A stretch of DNA of 64,000 nucleotides from Streptomyces fildesensis. GTDB lineage: Bacteria > Actinomycetota > Actinomycetes > Streptomycetales > Streptomycetaceae. Positions 55,120-63,580 of this stretch are shown here, one piece after another. Made by a program: the position numbers and the translations under genes. Under the pieces are notes generated by a model. The model made no database searches and was not told the DNA's origin. It saw only the letters and a list, made by a program, of their open reading frames with translations. Location: positions 310,001-374,000 of the forward strand of contig NZ_JAAIKO010000002.1 in the NCBI RefSeq assembly GCF_016107395.1, written 5' to 3'. How positions within the stretch are numbered: the first letter of the stretch is position 1; each line of letters begins with the position of its first letter.

Positions 55120-56652
55120 GTGGCTGTTCCAGTCTGGTCCGTCGACCCCCGTACCGGGAAGCAGCGGGAGCAGGTGGCGGACGAGGCCACCACGGCGGAG
55201 ATCGACGCCGCCGTCCGCGCCGCGGCCGCCGCGGCGCCCGCGCTCGCCGACCGCAGCGTACGCGCCCTCCTGCTGCGGACCGCCGCGGACCTTCTGGAGG
55301 AGGCCGGCCCGCAGGTGCTGGAGGCGGCCGACGCCGAGACGGCGCTCGGCCCCGGCCGGCTGACCGGCGAGCTCGCCCGCACCACGTTCCAGCTGCGCGC
55401 GTTCGCCGACATCGTCGACGAGGGCGCCTTCCTGGACGTCGTCATCGACCACGCGGACCCGGCCGCGAAGCCCGCTCCCCGCCCCGACCTGCGGCGCTAC
55501 AAGATCCCGCTCGGCGTGGTCGCGGTCTACTCGGCCAGCAACTTCCCGCTGGCGTTCTCCGTCCCCGGCGGCGACACCGCGAGCGCGCTGGCCGCCGGCT
55601 GCCCGGTCGTCGTCAAGGCGCACCCGGACCACCCCGCCACCTCGGAGCTGTGCGCGAGCGTGCTGCGCCGCGCCGCCGTCCGGGTCGGGCTGCCCGCCGA
55701 CGTCGTCGCCGTCGTGCACGGCTTCCAGGCCGGTATCGACCTCATCAAGCACCCGCTGGTCAGCGCCGCCGGATTCACCGGCTCGGTACGCGGCGGGCGG
55801 GCGCTCTTCGACGCGGCCGCGGCCCGTCCCCGGCCGATCCCCTTCCATGGCGAACTGGGCAGCCTCAACCCGGTCGTGATCACCGAGGCCGCGGCGGACG
55901 AGCGGGCCGAGCAGATCGGCGCGGGACTCGCCGGGTCCATGACTCTGGGCGTCGGCCAGTTCTGCGTCAAGCCAGGACTGGTGCTGGCCCCGGCCGGCGC
56001 GGCGGGCGACCGGCTGCTCAAGGCCGTCACCGCCGCCGTCAGCGACTCGGACGCGGGCGTCCTGCTCGACGTCCGGATGCGGGACGCCTTCGTCGCCGGT
56101 GTCGAGGCCAGGGCCGCGCTGCCCGGCGTCGAGGCCCCGGTGACCCCGGGCTCCGGCGGCGAGCACACCGTCAGCGCCGGATACCTCACCGTTCCCGCCG
56201 ACCGGCTGGCCGCCGAAGGACCGCACGATCTGCTGCTCGAGGAGTGCTTCGGCCCGGTGACGGTCGTGGCGCGCTACGAGGACCGCGCCCAGATCACCGC
56301 CGTGCTGGAGCGGCTGCCCGGCAACCTCACCGCCACCGTCCACATCGGTGAGGAGGAGGCGGGACAGGAGGACGGCCCGGCCACCGCGCTGCTCGCCGAA
56401 CTCACCCCGCTGGCGGGCCGGCTGCTCGTCAACGGCTGGCCGACCGGCGTGGCCGTCGCCCCCGCCCAGCACCACGGCGGCCCGTACCCGGCGACCACGT
56501 CGACCTCGACCTCCGTCGGCGGGACCGCCATCGAGCGCTGGCTGCGGCCGGTCGCGTACCAGGACACCCCGGTCGCCCTGCTCCCCGCGGAGCTGCGCGA
56601 CGAGAACCCGCTCCACCTGCCGCGCCGCTTCGACGGCCGGCTGGAGATCTGA
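55120..56652 (+). CDS. Aldehyde dehydrogenase, 2-oxoglutarate semialdehyde type
   Basis: 510-residue NADP-type aldehyde dehydrogenase of the branch that includes 2,5-dioxovalerate dehydrogenase (KGSADH). ASNFPLAFSVPGGDTASALAAGCPVVVKAHP, FTGSVRGGRALFDAAAARP, the general-base glutamate in PFHGELGSLNPVV and the nucleophile Cys in TLGVGQFCVKPG are diagnostic. The GTG at 55120 follows GGAGG (55107-55111); the upstream in-frame start at 55081 lies inside the operator. The product would feed 2-oxoglutarate into the TCA cycle from uronates, pentonates or hydroxyproline. Confidence 0.87.
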   Translation: MAVPVWSVDPRTGKQREQVADEATTAEIDAAVRAAAAAAPALADRSVRALLLRTAADLLEEAGPQVLEAADAETALGPGRLTGELARTTFQLRAFADIVDEGAFLDVVIDHADPAAKPAPRPDLRRYKIPLGVVAVYSASNFPLAFSVPGGDTASALAAGCPVVVKAHPDHPATSELCASVLRRAAVRVGLPADVVAVVHGFQAGIDLIKHPLVSAAGFTGSVRGGRALFDAAAARPRPIPFHGELGSLNPVVITEAAADERAEQIGAGLAGSMTLGVGQFCVKPGLVLAPAGAAGDRLLKAVTAAVSDSDAGVLLDVRMRDAFVAGVEARAALPGVEAPVTPGSGGEHTVSAGYLTVPADRLAAEGPHDLLLEECFGPVTVVARYEDRAQITAVLERLPGNLTATVHIGEEEAGQEDGPATALLAELTPLAGRLLVNGWPTGVAVAPAQHHGGPYPATTSTSTSVGGTAIERWLRPVAYQDTPVALLPAELRDENPLHLPRRFDGRLEI

Positions 56653-56669
56653 GCGGAGCTGAACGCGTA

Positions 56670-57281
56670 GTGGAGCTGAAGGAGCTGCCCTTCGGGCTGC
56701 GGGCGTACGGTCCGGCCGCCGATCCGAGCTACCAGGACGGCGCGCTCGTCCTCACCGCGGGTCCCGGCCAGGACCGCTTCGTGCACCCCGGCCGGGCGCC
56801 GAAGGTACCGGCGGCCGACGCGCCCCGGCTGCTCGGCACCCCGCCCGAGGGCGACTTCCAGCTGATCGCCCGGGTGACGGCCCGGCTGCGGGCCGCTGGC
56901 GACGCCGGAGCGCTCTACCTGCAGGTGGCCGACGAGCAGTGGGCCAAGCTCTGCCTGGAGCTCTCGCCCGCCCGGTACACCGTCGTCTCGGTCGTCACCC
57001 AGGGCAGCTCCGACGACGCCAACAGCTGGGAGGTGGACGGGGACCACGTCTGGCTGCGGATCACCCGCACCGGCCGGGCCTTCGCCTTCCACGCCTCGGC
57101 CGACGGTGAGCGGTGGACGTTCGTCCGGCTCTTCGCCCTCGGCACGGAGCGGGAGGCGGCGGCCGCGAGCGTCGGTTTCATGACGCAGTGCCCGTCGCCG
57201 GACGCCGACGGGTGCACGGCGGTCTTCGACCGGATCACCTTCCGGTCCGGCGCGCCCGCCGACCTGCGCGACGGCGGCTGA
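56670..57281 (+). CDS. DUF1349 concanavalin-like domain protein
   Basis: 203-residue single beta-sandwich domain protein. GDFQLIARVTARLRAAGDAGALYLQVADEQWAKLCLE and AFHASADGERWTFVRLF are typical of the DUF1349 carbohydrate-binding-like family. No signal peptide. The GTG start is 17 nt after the aldehyde dehydrogenase stop, so the two are co-transcribed. The link with a sugar-acid dehydrogenase suggests a cytoplasmic sugar-related role, unproven. Confidence 0.82.
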   Translation: MELKELPFGLRAYGPAADPSYQDGALVLTAGPGQDRFVHPGRAPKVPAADAPRLLGTPPEGDFQLIARVTARLRAAGDAGALYLQVADEQWAKLCLELSPARYTVVSVVTQGSSDDANSWEVDGDHVWLRITRTGRAFAFHASADGERWTFVRLFALGTEREAAAASVGFMTQCPSPDADGCTAVFDRITFRSGAPADLRDGG

Positions 57282-57285
57282 AACG

Positions 57286-57332
57286 CCCTGCGGGGGCCGG
57301 GCTGCCCCCAGCAGTCCGGCCCCCGCAGGGCT
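57286..57332. terminator. Perfect 16-bp bidirectional terminator
   Basis: Arms 57286-57301 and 57317-57332 are exact reverse complements with a 15-nt loop, between the convergent DUF1349 gene and ectD. Confidence 0.88.
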
Positions 57333-57338
57333 TGCCCG

Positions 57339-58238
57339 CTACCGCACCGGGGTGAAGTCCCGTGCGCCGATGAACTCCGGCCGCCGTACCGGCGCCGCGA
57401 ACGGCTCGACCGCCGCGTTCTCCACGCTGTTGAAGACGATGAAGACGTTGCTGCGCGGGAACGGCGTGATGTTGTCGCCCGAACCGTGCATGCAGTTGCA
57501 GTCGAACCAGGTCGCGGAACCCGCCGCACCCGTGAAGAGCTTGATGCCGTGCTCCCCGGCGAGTTCGGTGAGCGCCTCGTCGGACGGGGTGCCGGCGTCC
57601 TGCATCTGCAGCGACCGCTTGTAGTTGTCCTTCGGCGTCTCGCCCGAGCAGCCGAGGAACGTACGGTGCGAGCCGGGCATGATCATCAGCCCGCCGTTGG
57701 TGTCGTGGTTCTCGGTCAGCGCCACCGAGACGGAGACCGTCCGCATGTTGGGCAGACCGTCCTCGGCGTGCCAGGTCTCGAAGTCCGAGTGCCAGTAGAA
57801 CCCCGACGCCCCGAAGCCCGGCTTGACGTTGATCCGGCTCTGGTGGACGTAGACATCGGAGCCGAGGATCTGGCGCGCGCGGTCGGCGAGCCGGGGGTCG
57901 CGGACCAGCTCGGCGAAGACCTCGCTGATCCGGTGCACCTCGAAGACCGAGCGGATCGACCCGGACTTCGGCTCGACGATCGCGCGGGGGTCGGCCCGGA
58001 TCGCCGGATCGGCGCAGAGCCGGTCCAACTCATCGCGGTAGCGGCCCACTTCGCCCGGCAGGAGCAGCTGGTCGACGGTGAGGAAGCCGTCCCGGTCGTA
58101 GCCGCGCAGCTCGGCGGGCTGGATCGGGCCCGGCGTGCCGTACTCGGACCACACGACCGGGTCCTGGCGGGGAGTGGTGACCTCGGACGCGCCGCGGGTC
58201 GGGTACCGGCTGGTGATGGTGTCGGTGGTGGTCGTCAT
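57339..58238 (-). CDS. ectD: Ectoine hydroxylase
   Basis: Fe(II)/2-oxoglutarate dioxygenase that turns ectoine into 5-hydroxyectoine; 299 residues. The iron ligands are His150 and Asp152 in FYWHSDFETWH, and the later histidine is in FDCNCMHGSGDN. The EctD consensus FYWHSDFETWHAEDGLPNM is intact. It is the last gene of the ectA-B-C-D operon, 4 nt after ectC. Confidence 0.96.
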   Translation of the reverse strand: MTTTTDTITSRYPTRGASEVTTPRQDPVVWSEYGTPGPIQPAELRGYDRDGFLTVDQLLLPGEVGRYRDELDRLCADPAIRADPRAIVEPKSGSIRSVFEVHRISEVFAELVRDPRLADRARQILGSDVYVHQSRINVKPGFGASGFYWHSDFETWHAEDGLPNMRTVSVSVALTENHDTNGGLMIMPGSHRTFLGCSGETPKDNYKRSLQMQDAGTPSDEALTELAGEHGIKLFTGAAGSATWFDCNCMHGSGDNITPFPRSNVFIVFNSVENAAVEPFAAPVRRPEFIGARDFTPVR

Positions 58239-58242
58239 GGCG

Positions 58243-58701
58243 TCAGGCTCCCTCGGTCTCGGTCTCGGTCCCGTTCCGGGTCCTGGTACGGGTCGCGGTC
58301 GTGCCCCCGGTCTCGGTCAGCAGCGGGTAGACCCCGTTCTCGTCGTGCACCTCCCGCCCGGTGACGGGCGGGTTGAAGACGCAGACGAAGCGCAGATCGG
58401 TCTTGGGGCGCATGGTGTGCCGCTCGTGGCCGTCGAGCAGGTAGAGCGTGCCCGGGGAGATCCAGTGGGTCTCCCCGGTCTCGTCGTTGGTCAGCTCGCC
58501 CTCACCGTCGACGCACAGCACCGCCTCGATGTGGTTGGCGTACCACATGGACGTCACGGTCCCGGCGTACATCGTGGTCTCGTGCATCGAGAAGCCCACG
58601 CCCTCGGCGGCGAGGACGATGCGCTTGCTGCGCCAGGTGCCGGTCTCGGCGGTCACATCGCGGTCGGTGCCCTCGATGTCCTTGAAGGATCGGACGATCA
58701 C
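58243..58701 (-). CDS. ectC: L-Ectoine synthase
   Basis: Cupin enzyme that cyclises N-gamma-acetyl-diaminobutyrate to ectoine; 152 residues. [33 protein letters not shown] core (here [19 protein letters not shown]) and [13 protein letters not shown] are diagnostic. The C terminus carries about 20 extra residues rich in Thr/Arg and Thr/Glu ([15 protein letters not shown]) encoded by a short repetitive stretch, not part of the usual 130-residue enzyme. GTG start. Confidence 0.95.
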   Translation of the reverse strand: MIVRSFKDIEGTDRDVTAETGTWRSKRIVLAAEGVGFSMHETTMYAGTVTSMWYANHIEAVLCVDGEGELTNDETGETHWISPGTLYLLDGHERHTMRPKTDLRFVCVFNPPVTGREVHDENGVYPLLTETGGTTATRTRTRNGTETETEGA

Positions 58702-58783
58702 GTGGTTGCCTCTGCTTTCTTTCCGTTCGTGGCCGGGCCCGGCTGCGGACCCGGGCCCGGCCTGGCTCGACTCGGCTCCTGGG

Positions 58784-60064
58784 TCAGGCGGATTCGCCGA
58801 CGACGTCGCTCACGGCCCGCGTGAGGGTGCGCAGCCCCTCGTCCAGCTCGTCGGGGGTGATGGTCAGGGCCGGCAGCAGCTTGACGACCTCGCTGCGCGG
58901 GCCGGAGGTCTCCAGCAGCATCCCCAGCTCGAAGGCGCGGGCGCAGACCCGGCCGGCGATCGACGGGTCGATGAACTGCAGGCCCCAGGCGAGGCCGCGG
59001 CCCCGGTACTCGGCGCCGGCGCGTGCCTGAGCCGTGCAGATCTCCCGCAGCGCGGTCTCGACCTGCTCGCCGCGCATCACGGTCTGCTTCTCCAGCTGGC
59101 CGTCCGCCCAGTAGGTGTCGAGCGCGGCGGTGGCGGTGACGAACGCCGGGTTGTTGCCGCGGAAGGTGCCGTTGTGCTCGCCCGGCTCCCAGACGTCGAG
59201 CTCCGGCTTGAAGAGCGCGAGGGACATCGGCATGCCGTAGCCGCTGATGGACTTGGAGAGCGTGACGATGTCCGGCGTGATCCCGGCCTCCTCGAAGGAG
59301 AAGAACGCGCCGGTGCGGCCGCAGCCCATCTGGATGTCGTCGACGATCAGCAGCATGTCGCGGCGCTTGCACAGGTCGGCCAGCGCCCGCAGCCACTCCG
59401 GACGGGCGACGTTGATGCCGCCCTCGCCCTGGATCGTCTCGACGATCACGGCGGCCGGCTGGTTGAGGCCGGAACCCTGGTCCTCCAGCAGCCGCTCGAA
59501 CCACAGGAAGTCCGGCACCCGGCCGTCGAAGTAGTTGTCGAACGGCATCGGGGTGCCGTGCACCAGCGGGATGCCCGCGCCGGCCCGCTTCATCGAGTTG
59601 CCGGTGACGGCGAGCGAGCCGAGCGACATCCCGTGGAAGGCGTTGGTGAAGGAGACGATCGACTCGCGGCCCTTGACCTTACGGGCCAGCTTGAGCGCGG
59701 CCTCGACGGCGTTGGTGCCGGTCGGGCCGGGGAACATCACCTTGTAGTCCAGGCCGCGCGGTTCGAGGACCACCTGCTGGAAGCGCTCCAGGAAGGTGCG
59801 CTTCGCGGTGGTGCTCATATCCAGGCCGTGGGTGACGCCGTCGCGTTCGAGGTAGTCCAGCAGCGCGCGTTTGAGCACCGGGTTGTTGTGCCCGTAGTTG
59901 AGCGCGCCGGCGCCGGAGAAGAAGTCGAGATACGCGTGGCCGTCCTCGTCGTACATCACGCTGCCCTGGGCGCGGTCGAAGATGACCGGCCAGCTGCGGC
60001 AGTAGCTGCGGACCTCCGACTCCAGGGACTCGAAGACGGTCATGTCGGGTGCGGTGATGGTCAC
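58784..60064 (-). CDS. ectB: Diaminobutyrate-2-oxoglutarate transaminase
   Basis: PLP enzyme that makes L-2,4-diaminobutyrate from aspartate semialdehyde, first step of ectoine synthesis; 426 residues. [49 protein letters not shown] (PLP aspartate) and the Schiff-base lysine in [12 protein letters not shown] are all present. GTG start. A short 16-bp tandem array lies in the gap before it. Confidence 0.96.
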   Translation of the reverse strand: MTITAPDMTVFESLESEVRSYCRSWPVIFDRAQGSVMYDEDGHAYLDFFSGAGALNYGHNNPVLKRALLDYLERDGVTHGLDMSTTAKRTFLERFQQVVLEPRGLDYKVMFPGPTGTNAVEAALKLARKVKGRESIVSFTNAFHGMSLGSLAVTGNSMKRAGAGIPLVHGTPMPFDNYFDGRVPDFLWFERLLEDQGSGLNQPAAVIVETIQGEGGINVARPEWLRALADLCKRRDMLLIVDDIQMGCGRTGAFFSFEEAGITPDIVTLSKSISGYGMPMSLALFKPELDVWEPGEHNGTFRGNNPAFVTATAALDTYWADGQLEKQTVMRGEQVETALREICTAQARAGAEYRGRGLAWGLQFIDPSIAGRVCARAFELGMLLETSGPRSEVVKLLPALTITPDELDEGLRTLTRAVSDVVGESA

Positions 60065-60083
60065 TGTGCCTGCTTTCCGGGAG

Positions 60084-60131
60084 GCGGTGCGGTGGGGGTG
60101 CGGTGCGGTGGGGGTGCGGTGCGGTGGGGAT
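60084..60131. repeat. Three 16-bp tandem repeats between ectA and ectB
   Basis: GCGGTGCGGTGGGGGT at 60084-60099 is repeated exactly at 60100-60115 and with one base change at 60116-60131. On the ect mRNA this is a C/A-rich, weakly structured run just upstream of ectB translation. Confidence 0.9.
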
Positions 60132-60172
60132 GGTGCGAAGTCAGGGGTGGGGGGAAGCGGAACGCGATGGCG

Positions 60173-60688
60173 TCAGACCGTCGGGCCGATGCGGAACAGC
60201 ACCTCGGAGTCGTGCCCGTCGGGGAACAGGGCACCGGGGAAGAGGACTTCGCGTTCGACCGGGACGTCGTGGCGCTCGGCGAAGGAGGTGAACAGCCGCT
60301 GCGAAGCGGCGTTGTCCGGCGTGATCGTGGTCTCGATCCAGCGGACGTCGTCGACGGCGACGCGTGCGGCGAGGTGGTCGAGCATGGCCGCCGCCACGCC
60401 GCGGCCGCGCTGCGCCGCGTCGACGGCCACCTGCCAGACGACCAGCGTCCGCGGCTCCTCGGGGCGGAGGTATCCGGTCACGTAGCCCACCGGGGCGCCG
60501 TCGGCGTCGCGGGCCACCACCGAGGTGCCGGCGAAGTCGCGGCACCACAGGAGATAGCTGTACGAGGAGTTGAGATCGAGCGTCCGAGAATCGCGGGCGA
60601 TGCGCCACATCGCTCCGCCGTCATCGACTGTGGGGGTGTCGAGGAATGCGGGAGCGAGTGGTGCCTTCCATTCCGTAGCGGCGTTCAT
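60173..60688 (-). CDS. ectA: L-2,4-Diaminobutyrate acetyltransferase
   Basis: GNAT-fold enzyme that acetylates diaminobutyrate; 171 residues. It has MWRIARDSRTLDLNSSYSYLLWCRDFA, the acetyl-CoA loop DAAQRGRGVAAAMLDHLA and WIETTITPDNAASQRLFTSFA. The ATG at 60688 lies inside an inverted repeat and only 8 nt after a TAGGTT -10-like hexamer, so the transcript is probably leaderless or nearly so. It heads the ect operon. Confidence 0.95.
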   Translation of the reverse strand: MNAATEWKAPLAPAFLDTPTVDDGGAMWRIARDSRTLDLNSSYSYLLWCRDFAGTSVVARDADGAPVGYVTGYLRPEEPRTLVVWQVAVDAAQRGRGVAAAMLDHLAARVAVDDVRWIETTITPDNAASQRLFTSFAERHDVPVEREVLFPGALFPDGHDSEVLFRIGPTV

Positions 60689-60702
60689 GCGGAATGAACC
60701 TA
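60683..60702 (-). promoter_or_regulatory. ect promoter -10 and operator-like repeat over the ectA start
   Basis: GTTCAT-GCGGA-ATGAAC (60683-60699) is a perfect 6-5-6 inverted repeat that includes the ectA start codon. It overlaps a minus-strand TAGGTT (60697-60702). A repressor here would block both initiation and translation of the osmolyte operon. Confidence 0.55.
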
Positions 60703-61047
60703 CCGAGCAGAAAGTGGAATTGCATGGGGCGGAGGTCTTTACGCAGCCGGCTCGTCGTGTTATCGCGCGGGTGGGTGCGGGTGGCCAAAACCGTGGCGAG
60801 ACCTGCGGTTATATCCGGATATGACCGGGTGATTCGATCTTGGTGTGGAGTCCGTCACATTGCCGGAGCCGGCCAGGATGCTTTAACGGAATCCTTGCGT
60901 TTAGCCTTCGGAAGGCTGGGCATGAGACATGCGGAAGAATGCTTCCGGAGAATTCGGTCTGGACCGGCCGCAGAAAGGCCGAATTCCCCGGAAGTGCTTT
61001 CTTGTCCTTTGATGTGATCACGCTCTGCTGTAATGGGTGACGCTGCG
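60703..61047. promoter_or_regulatory. Gene-free ect upstream region with terminator and palindromes
   Basis: No gene: the open frames here have A/T-rich third positions unlike their neighbours. A 15-bp stem with one mismatch (60942-60957 with 60979-60994; GAATTCGG/CCGAATTC at its top) is the likely terminator of the aminotransferase gene. Two further palindromes, ATATCCGGATAT (60811-60822) and AGCCTTC-G-GAAGGCT (60903-60917), could be regulator sites for ect. Base composition is visibly lower in GC than elsewhere. Confidence 0.6.
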
Positions 61048-62091
61048 CTATTCGGAAAGCGCCGTACCCAGCGCCGCGAGGCTCCGGGCGACCACGGCGG
61101 GATCCGCGTCGGGGCCGTAGTGGTTGACGCGGACCATCTCCTTGGCGAGCGCGCCACCGCCGGCGACGAGCGGGACCGAGGGGTCCAGGGCGAGCGCCCG
61201 CGCCACCAGCGCGGTGGCGTCGGTCCCCGCGGGCACCCGCAGCGTGGTCGCGACCGGCGCGGCGTCGCGCGCCTCGTACACATACGGCTCCAGGCCGCCG
61301 CCGAGGGCGAGCGCGCCCTCGCGGGTCGCGGTGGCGGCCGCCCGGTGCCGGGCGATCACCGTGTCGAGGCCGTCGGCGTCGATCCGCTCCAGACACGCCT
61401 CCAGCGCCAGCATCTCCAACTGCGCGGGCGCGTGCGGGAGTGCGGCGCGGCCGGTGTCGATCCAGCGCTCCTTCCAGTCCAGCAGGGAGAGGTACGAGCG
61501 GCGCGGCGCCGCCGGGTTGGCCGCCATCCGCTCCCAGGCGCGGGCGCTGACCGAGACCGCCGACACGCCGGCGGGGCCGCCCATCGCCTTCTGCGCGCCG
61601 ATGACGCACAGGTCCACGCCCCACGCGTCCGGCAGCAGCGGTTCCGCGGCCACCGACGCGACCGCGTCCAGCATGAACAGCGCGCCGTGCGCGCGCACCA
61701 CCTCGCCGATCTCCGCCACCGGGTTCGTGTTGCCGGTGGCCGCCTCGGCGTGCACCAGCGAGACGAAGTCGATCTCCGGGTGCTCCGCCAGAGCGCGCTC
61801 CACCTGCTCGGCGGAGACCGCCCCGTGGAACGGCACGGCCAGGTCGGTGACCTCGGCGCCCGCGTCGCGCAGCCAGTCGCCGAACGTCTTCCCGTAGGGG
61901 CCGGTCACCACATTGAGTGCCGCGGAGCCGGGCCGGGCCCCGCCGCGGATGCAGCCTTCGAGGGGCAGCAGCGCCTCGCCCTGGGTGATGACGACGTCCT
62001 GCTCGGTGCCCAGCAGCGCCGCGACACGCCGTTCGATCCCGGCGAAACGGGCGGCGGTCAGCGGGGGCAGGTCCAGGAGGGGGTGCGTCAC
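61048..62091 (-). CDS. Class V aminotransferase (alanine/serine-glyoxylate type)
   Basis: 347-residue fold-type I PLP enzyme. VITQGEALLPLEGCIRGG (cofactor phosphate region), LVHAEAATGNTNPVAEIGEVV, FMLDAVASVAAEPL (PLP aspartate), and the Schiff-base lysine in VIGAQKAMGGPAGVSAV. The substrate cannot be read; alanine-glyoxylate or serine-glyoxylate transfer is usual for the subgroup. GTG start with GGAAGAG upstream. Conserved next to ect in streptomycetes (from memory), and it has its own terminator, so it is not part of the ect mRNA. Confidence 0.88.
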   Translation of the reverse strand: MTHPLLDLPPLTAARFAGIERRVAALLGTEQDVVITQGEALLPLEGCIRGGARPGSAALNVVTGPYGKTFGDWLRDAGAEVTDLAVPFHGAVSAEQVERALAEHPEIDFVSLVHAEAATGNTNPVAEIGEVVRAHGALFMLDAVASVAAEPLLPDAWGVDLCVIGAQKAMGGPAGVSAVSVSARAWERMAANPAAPRRSYLSLLDWKERWIDTGRAALPHAPAQLEMLALEACLERIDADGLDTVIARHRAAATATREGALALGGGLEPYVYEARDAAPVATTLRVPAGTDATALVARALALDPSVPLVAGGGALAKEMVRVNHYGPDADPAVVARSLAALGTALSE

Positions 62092-62182
62092 GATGTGTCT
62101 CTTCCGTACGGATGAAGGTCTGGGGCATGCCCGGGGCCGTGTCGGGCCCGAGGGTGCCTTCGCGAGCGTACCTCCGACCTTT

Positions 62183-62188
62183 TAGGGT
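62183..62188 (+). promoter_or_regulatory. -10 hexamer of a probable leaderless gene
   Basis: TAGGGT ends 7 nt before the amidohydrolase ATG at 62196, and no ribosome-binding site fits between them. Confidence 0.45.
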
Positions 62189-62195
62189 GCTGGGC

Positions 62196-63296
62196 ATGAG
62201 TGTCATGGGTGATCGCGGTGCGCTGCACGTCAAGGGCCGGGTGCTGGTCGGCCCCGAGGACGTCAGGGACGAGGTGTGGGTGCTGGACGGCCGGATCTCG
62301 TACGACCGGCCGGCCGGACCGCTCGAGGTGACCACCGTCGAGGGCTGGGCGCTGCCCGGCCTCGTCGACGCGCACTGCCACGTCGGCCTCGACACGCACG
62401 GCCCGGTGGACGCGGAGACGGCGGAGAAGCAGGCGCTGACCGACCGCGAGGCCGGCACCCTGCTGCTGCGCGACGCCGGGTCGCCGTCCGACACCCGCTG
62501 GGTCGACGACCGCGAGGACCTGCCGCGGATCATCCGCGCCGGCCGGCACATCGCGCGCACCCGCCGCTACATCCGCAACTACGCGCACGAGATCGAGCCG
62601 GGGGATCTGACGGCGTACGTCCGCCAGGAGGCGCGGCGCGGGGACGGCTGGGTGAAGCTCGTCGGCGACTGGATCGACCGCGAGGCCGGTGACCTCACGG
62701 CCTGTTGGCCGCGCGGCGCCCTGGAGGAGGCCATCGCCGCCGCCCACGAGGAGGGCGCGCGGGTCACCGCGCACTGCTTCGCCGAGGACTCGCTGCGTGA
62801 CCTCGTGGAGGCGGGTATCGACTGCGTCGAGCACGCCACCGGGCTGACCGAGGACACCATCCCGCTCTTCGTGGAACGCGGCGTCGCCATCGTCCCGACC
62901 CTGGTCAACATCGCGACGTTCCCGTCGATGGCGGCCGGCGGCGAGGCCAAGTTCCCGCGCTGGGCGGCCCATATGCGCCGGCTGCACGAGCGCCGGCACG
63001 CCACGGTGGGCGCCGCGCACGACGCCGGCATCCGGATCTTCGCCGGCACCGACGCGGGCGGCTCGCTGGCCCACGGCCTGATCGCCGACGAGATCGCCGA
63101 ACTCGTCACGGCGGGCCTGTCGCCGGTCGAGGCGCTGTCCGCCACGACCTGGGGCGCCCGCGCATGGCTCGGCCGCGACGGGCTCACCGAGGGCGCCTCC
63201 GCCGACCTCATCGTGTACGCCGCCGATCCGCGGGCGGACGTACGGGTGCTGGCCGATCCGCGGCGCATCGTGCTGCGCGGGCGGGTGGTGGGTTGA
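62196..63296 (+). CDS. Amidohydrolase-family metal hydrolase
   Basis: 366-residue TIM-barrel hydrolase of the imidazolonepropionase/prolidase-like group. The metal motif is LVDAHCHVGLD, with a lysine in WVKLVGDW (possible carbamylated bridge), histidines in TAHCFAED and CVEHATGL, and the catalytic aspartate in FAGTDAGGSLAHG. The C-terminal small beta domain ends DLIVYAADPRADVRVL. The ATG at 62196 is used because the frame upstream overlaps the divergent aminotransferase promoter. The substrate is unknown. Confidence 0.85.
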   Translation: MSVMGDRGALHVKGRVLVGPEDVRDEVWVLDGRISYDRPAGPLEVTTVEGWALPGLVDAHCHVGLDTHGPVDAETAEKQALTDREAGTLLLRDAGSPSDTRWVDDREDLPRIIRAGRHIARTRRYIRNYAHEIEPGDLTAYVRQEARRGDGWVKLVGDWIDREAGDLTACWPRGALEEAIAAAHEEGARVTAHCFAEDSLRDLVEAGIDCVEHATGLTEDTIPLFVERGVAIVPTLVNIATFPSMAAGGEAKFPRWAAHMRRLHERRHATVGAAHDAGIRIFAGTDAGGSLAHGLIADEIAELVTAGLSPVEALSATTWGARAWLGRDGLTEGASADLIVYAADPRADVRVLADPRRIVLRGRVVG

Positions 63297-63580
63297 CGCA
63301 GCGTTACGCGAAGCAGGTGCGGGTCGTTGAGCACCACCGCGTACTCCTCGGCGCGTCAACGGAGGTGGGGGCCGTCATCACGTGGCACGGGTGACGGGTG
63401 GGAACGGGCGTGCAGCAAGATTCGAAGATAATGCCGGAAACCACCCGTATGGGTGAACTCGCTTCAGGTAGTCGCCAGTTCACTCTCAGTGCGTAAATAT
63501 GGCGGGACCGAGGTCACCGGCGGTCGCGTTGTCCCCTCAAGCGGCGCCGCTGACTCCAAGCCACTCGTGGGGGTTCCACC
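63297..63580. promoter_or_regulatory. Upstream region of the anchored-protein gene
   Basis: 284 nt without a gene. A 5-4-5 inverted repeat CACCC-GTAT-GGGTG lies near 63443-63456, and TGAAC/GTTCA half-sites (about 63455 and 63477) flank a TCACTCTCAGTG stretch. These could be developmental-regulator sites, but no promoter could be fixed. Confidence 0.3.

Noticed and set aside
60084..60131. Possible CRISPR array
   Set aside because: Units are only 16 bp, adjoin without spacers, and no cas genes are near; it is a simple tandem repeat.
60694..61017. Open frame of about 107 codons on the plus strand before ectA
   Set aside because: It uses AGA, TTA and A/T-ending codons unlike any neighbour, has no ribosome-binding site, and crosses the promoter and terminator elements of two flanking genes.
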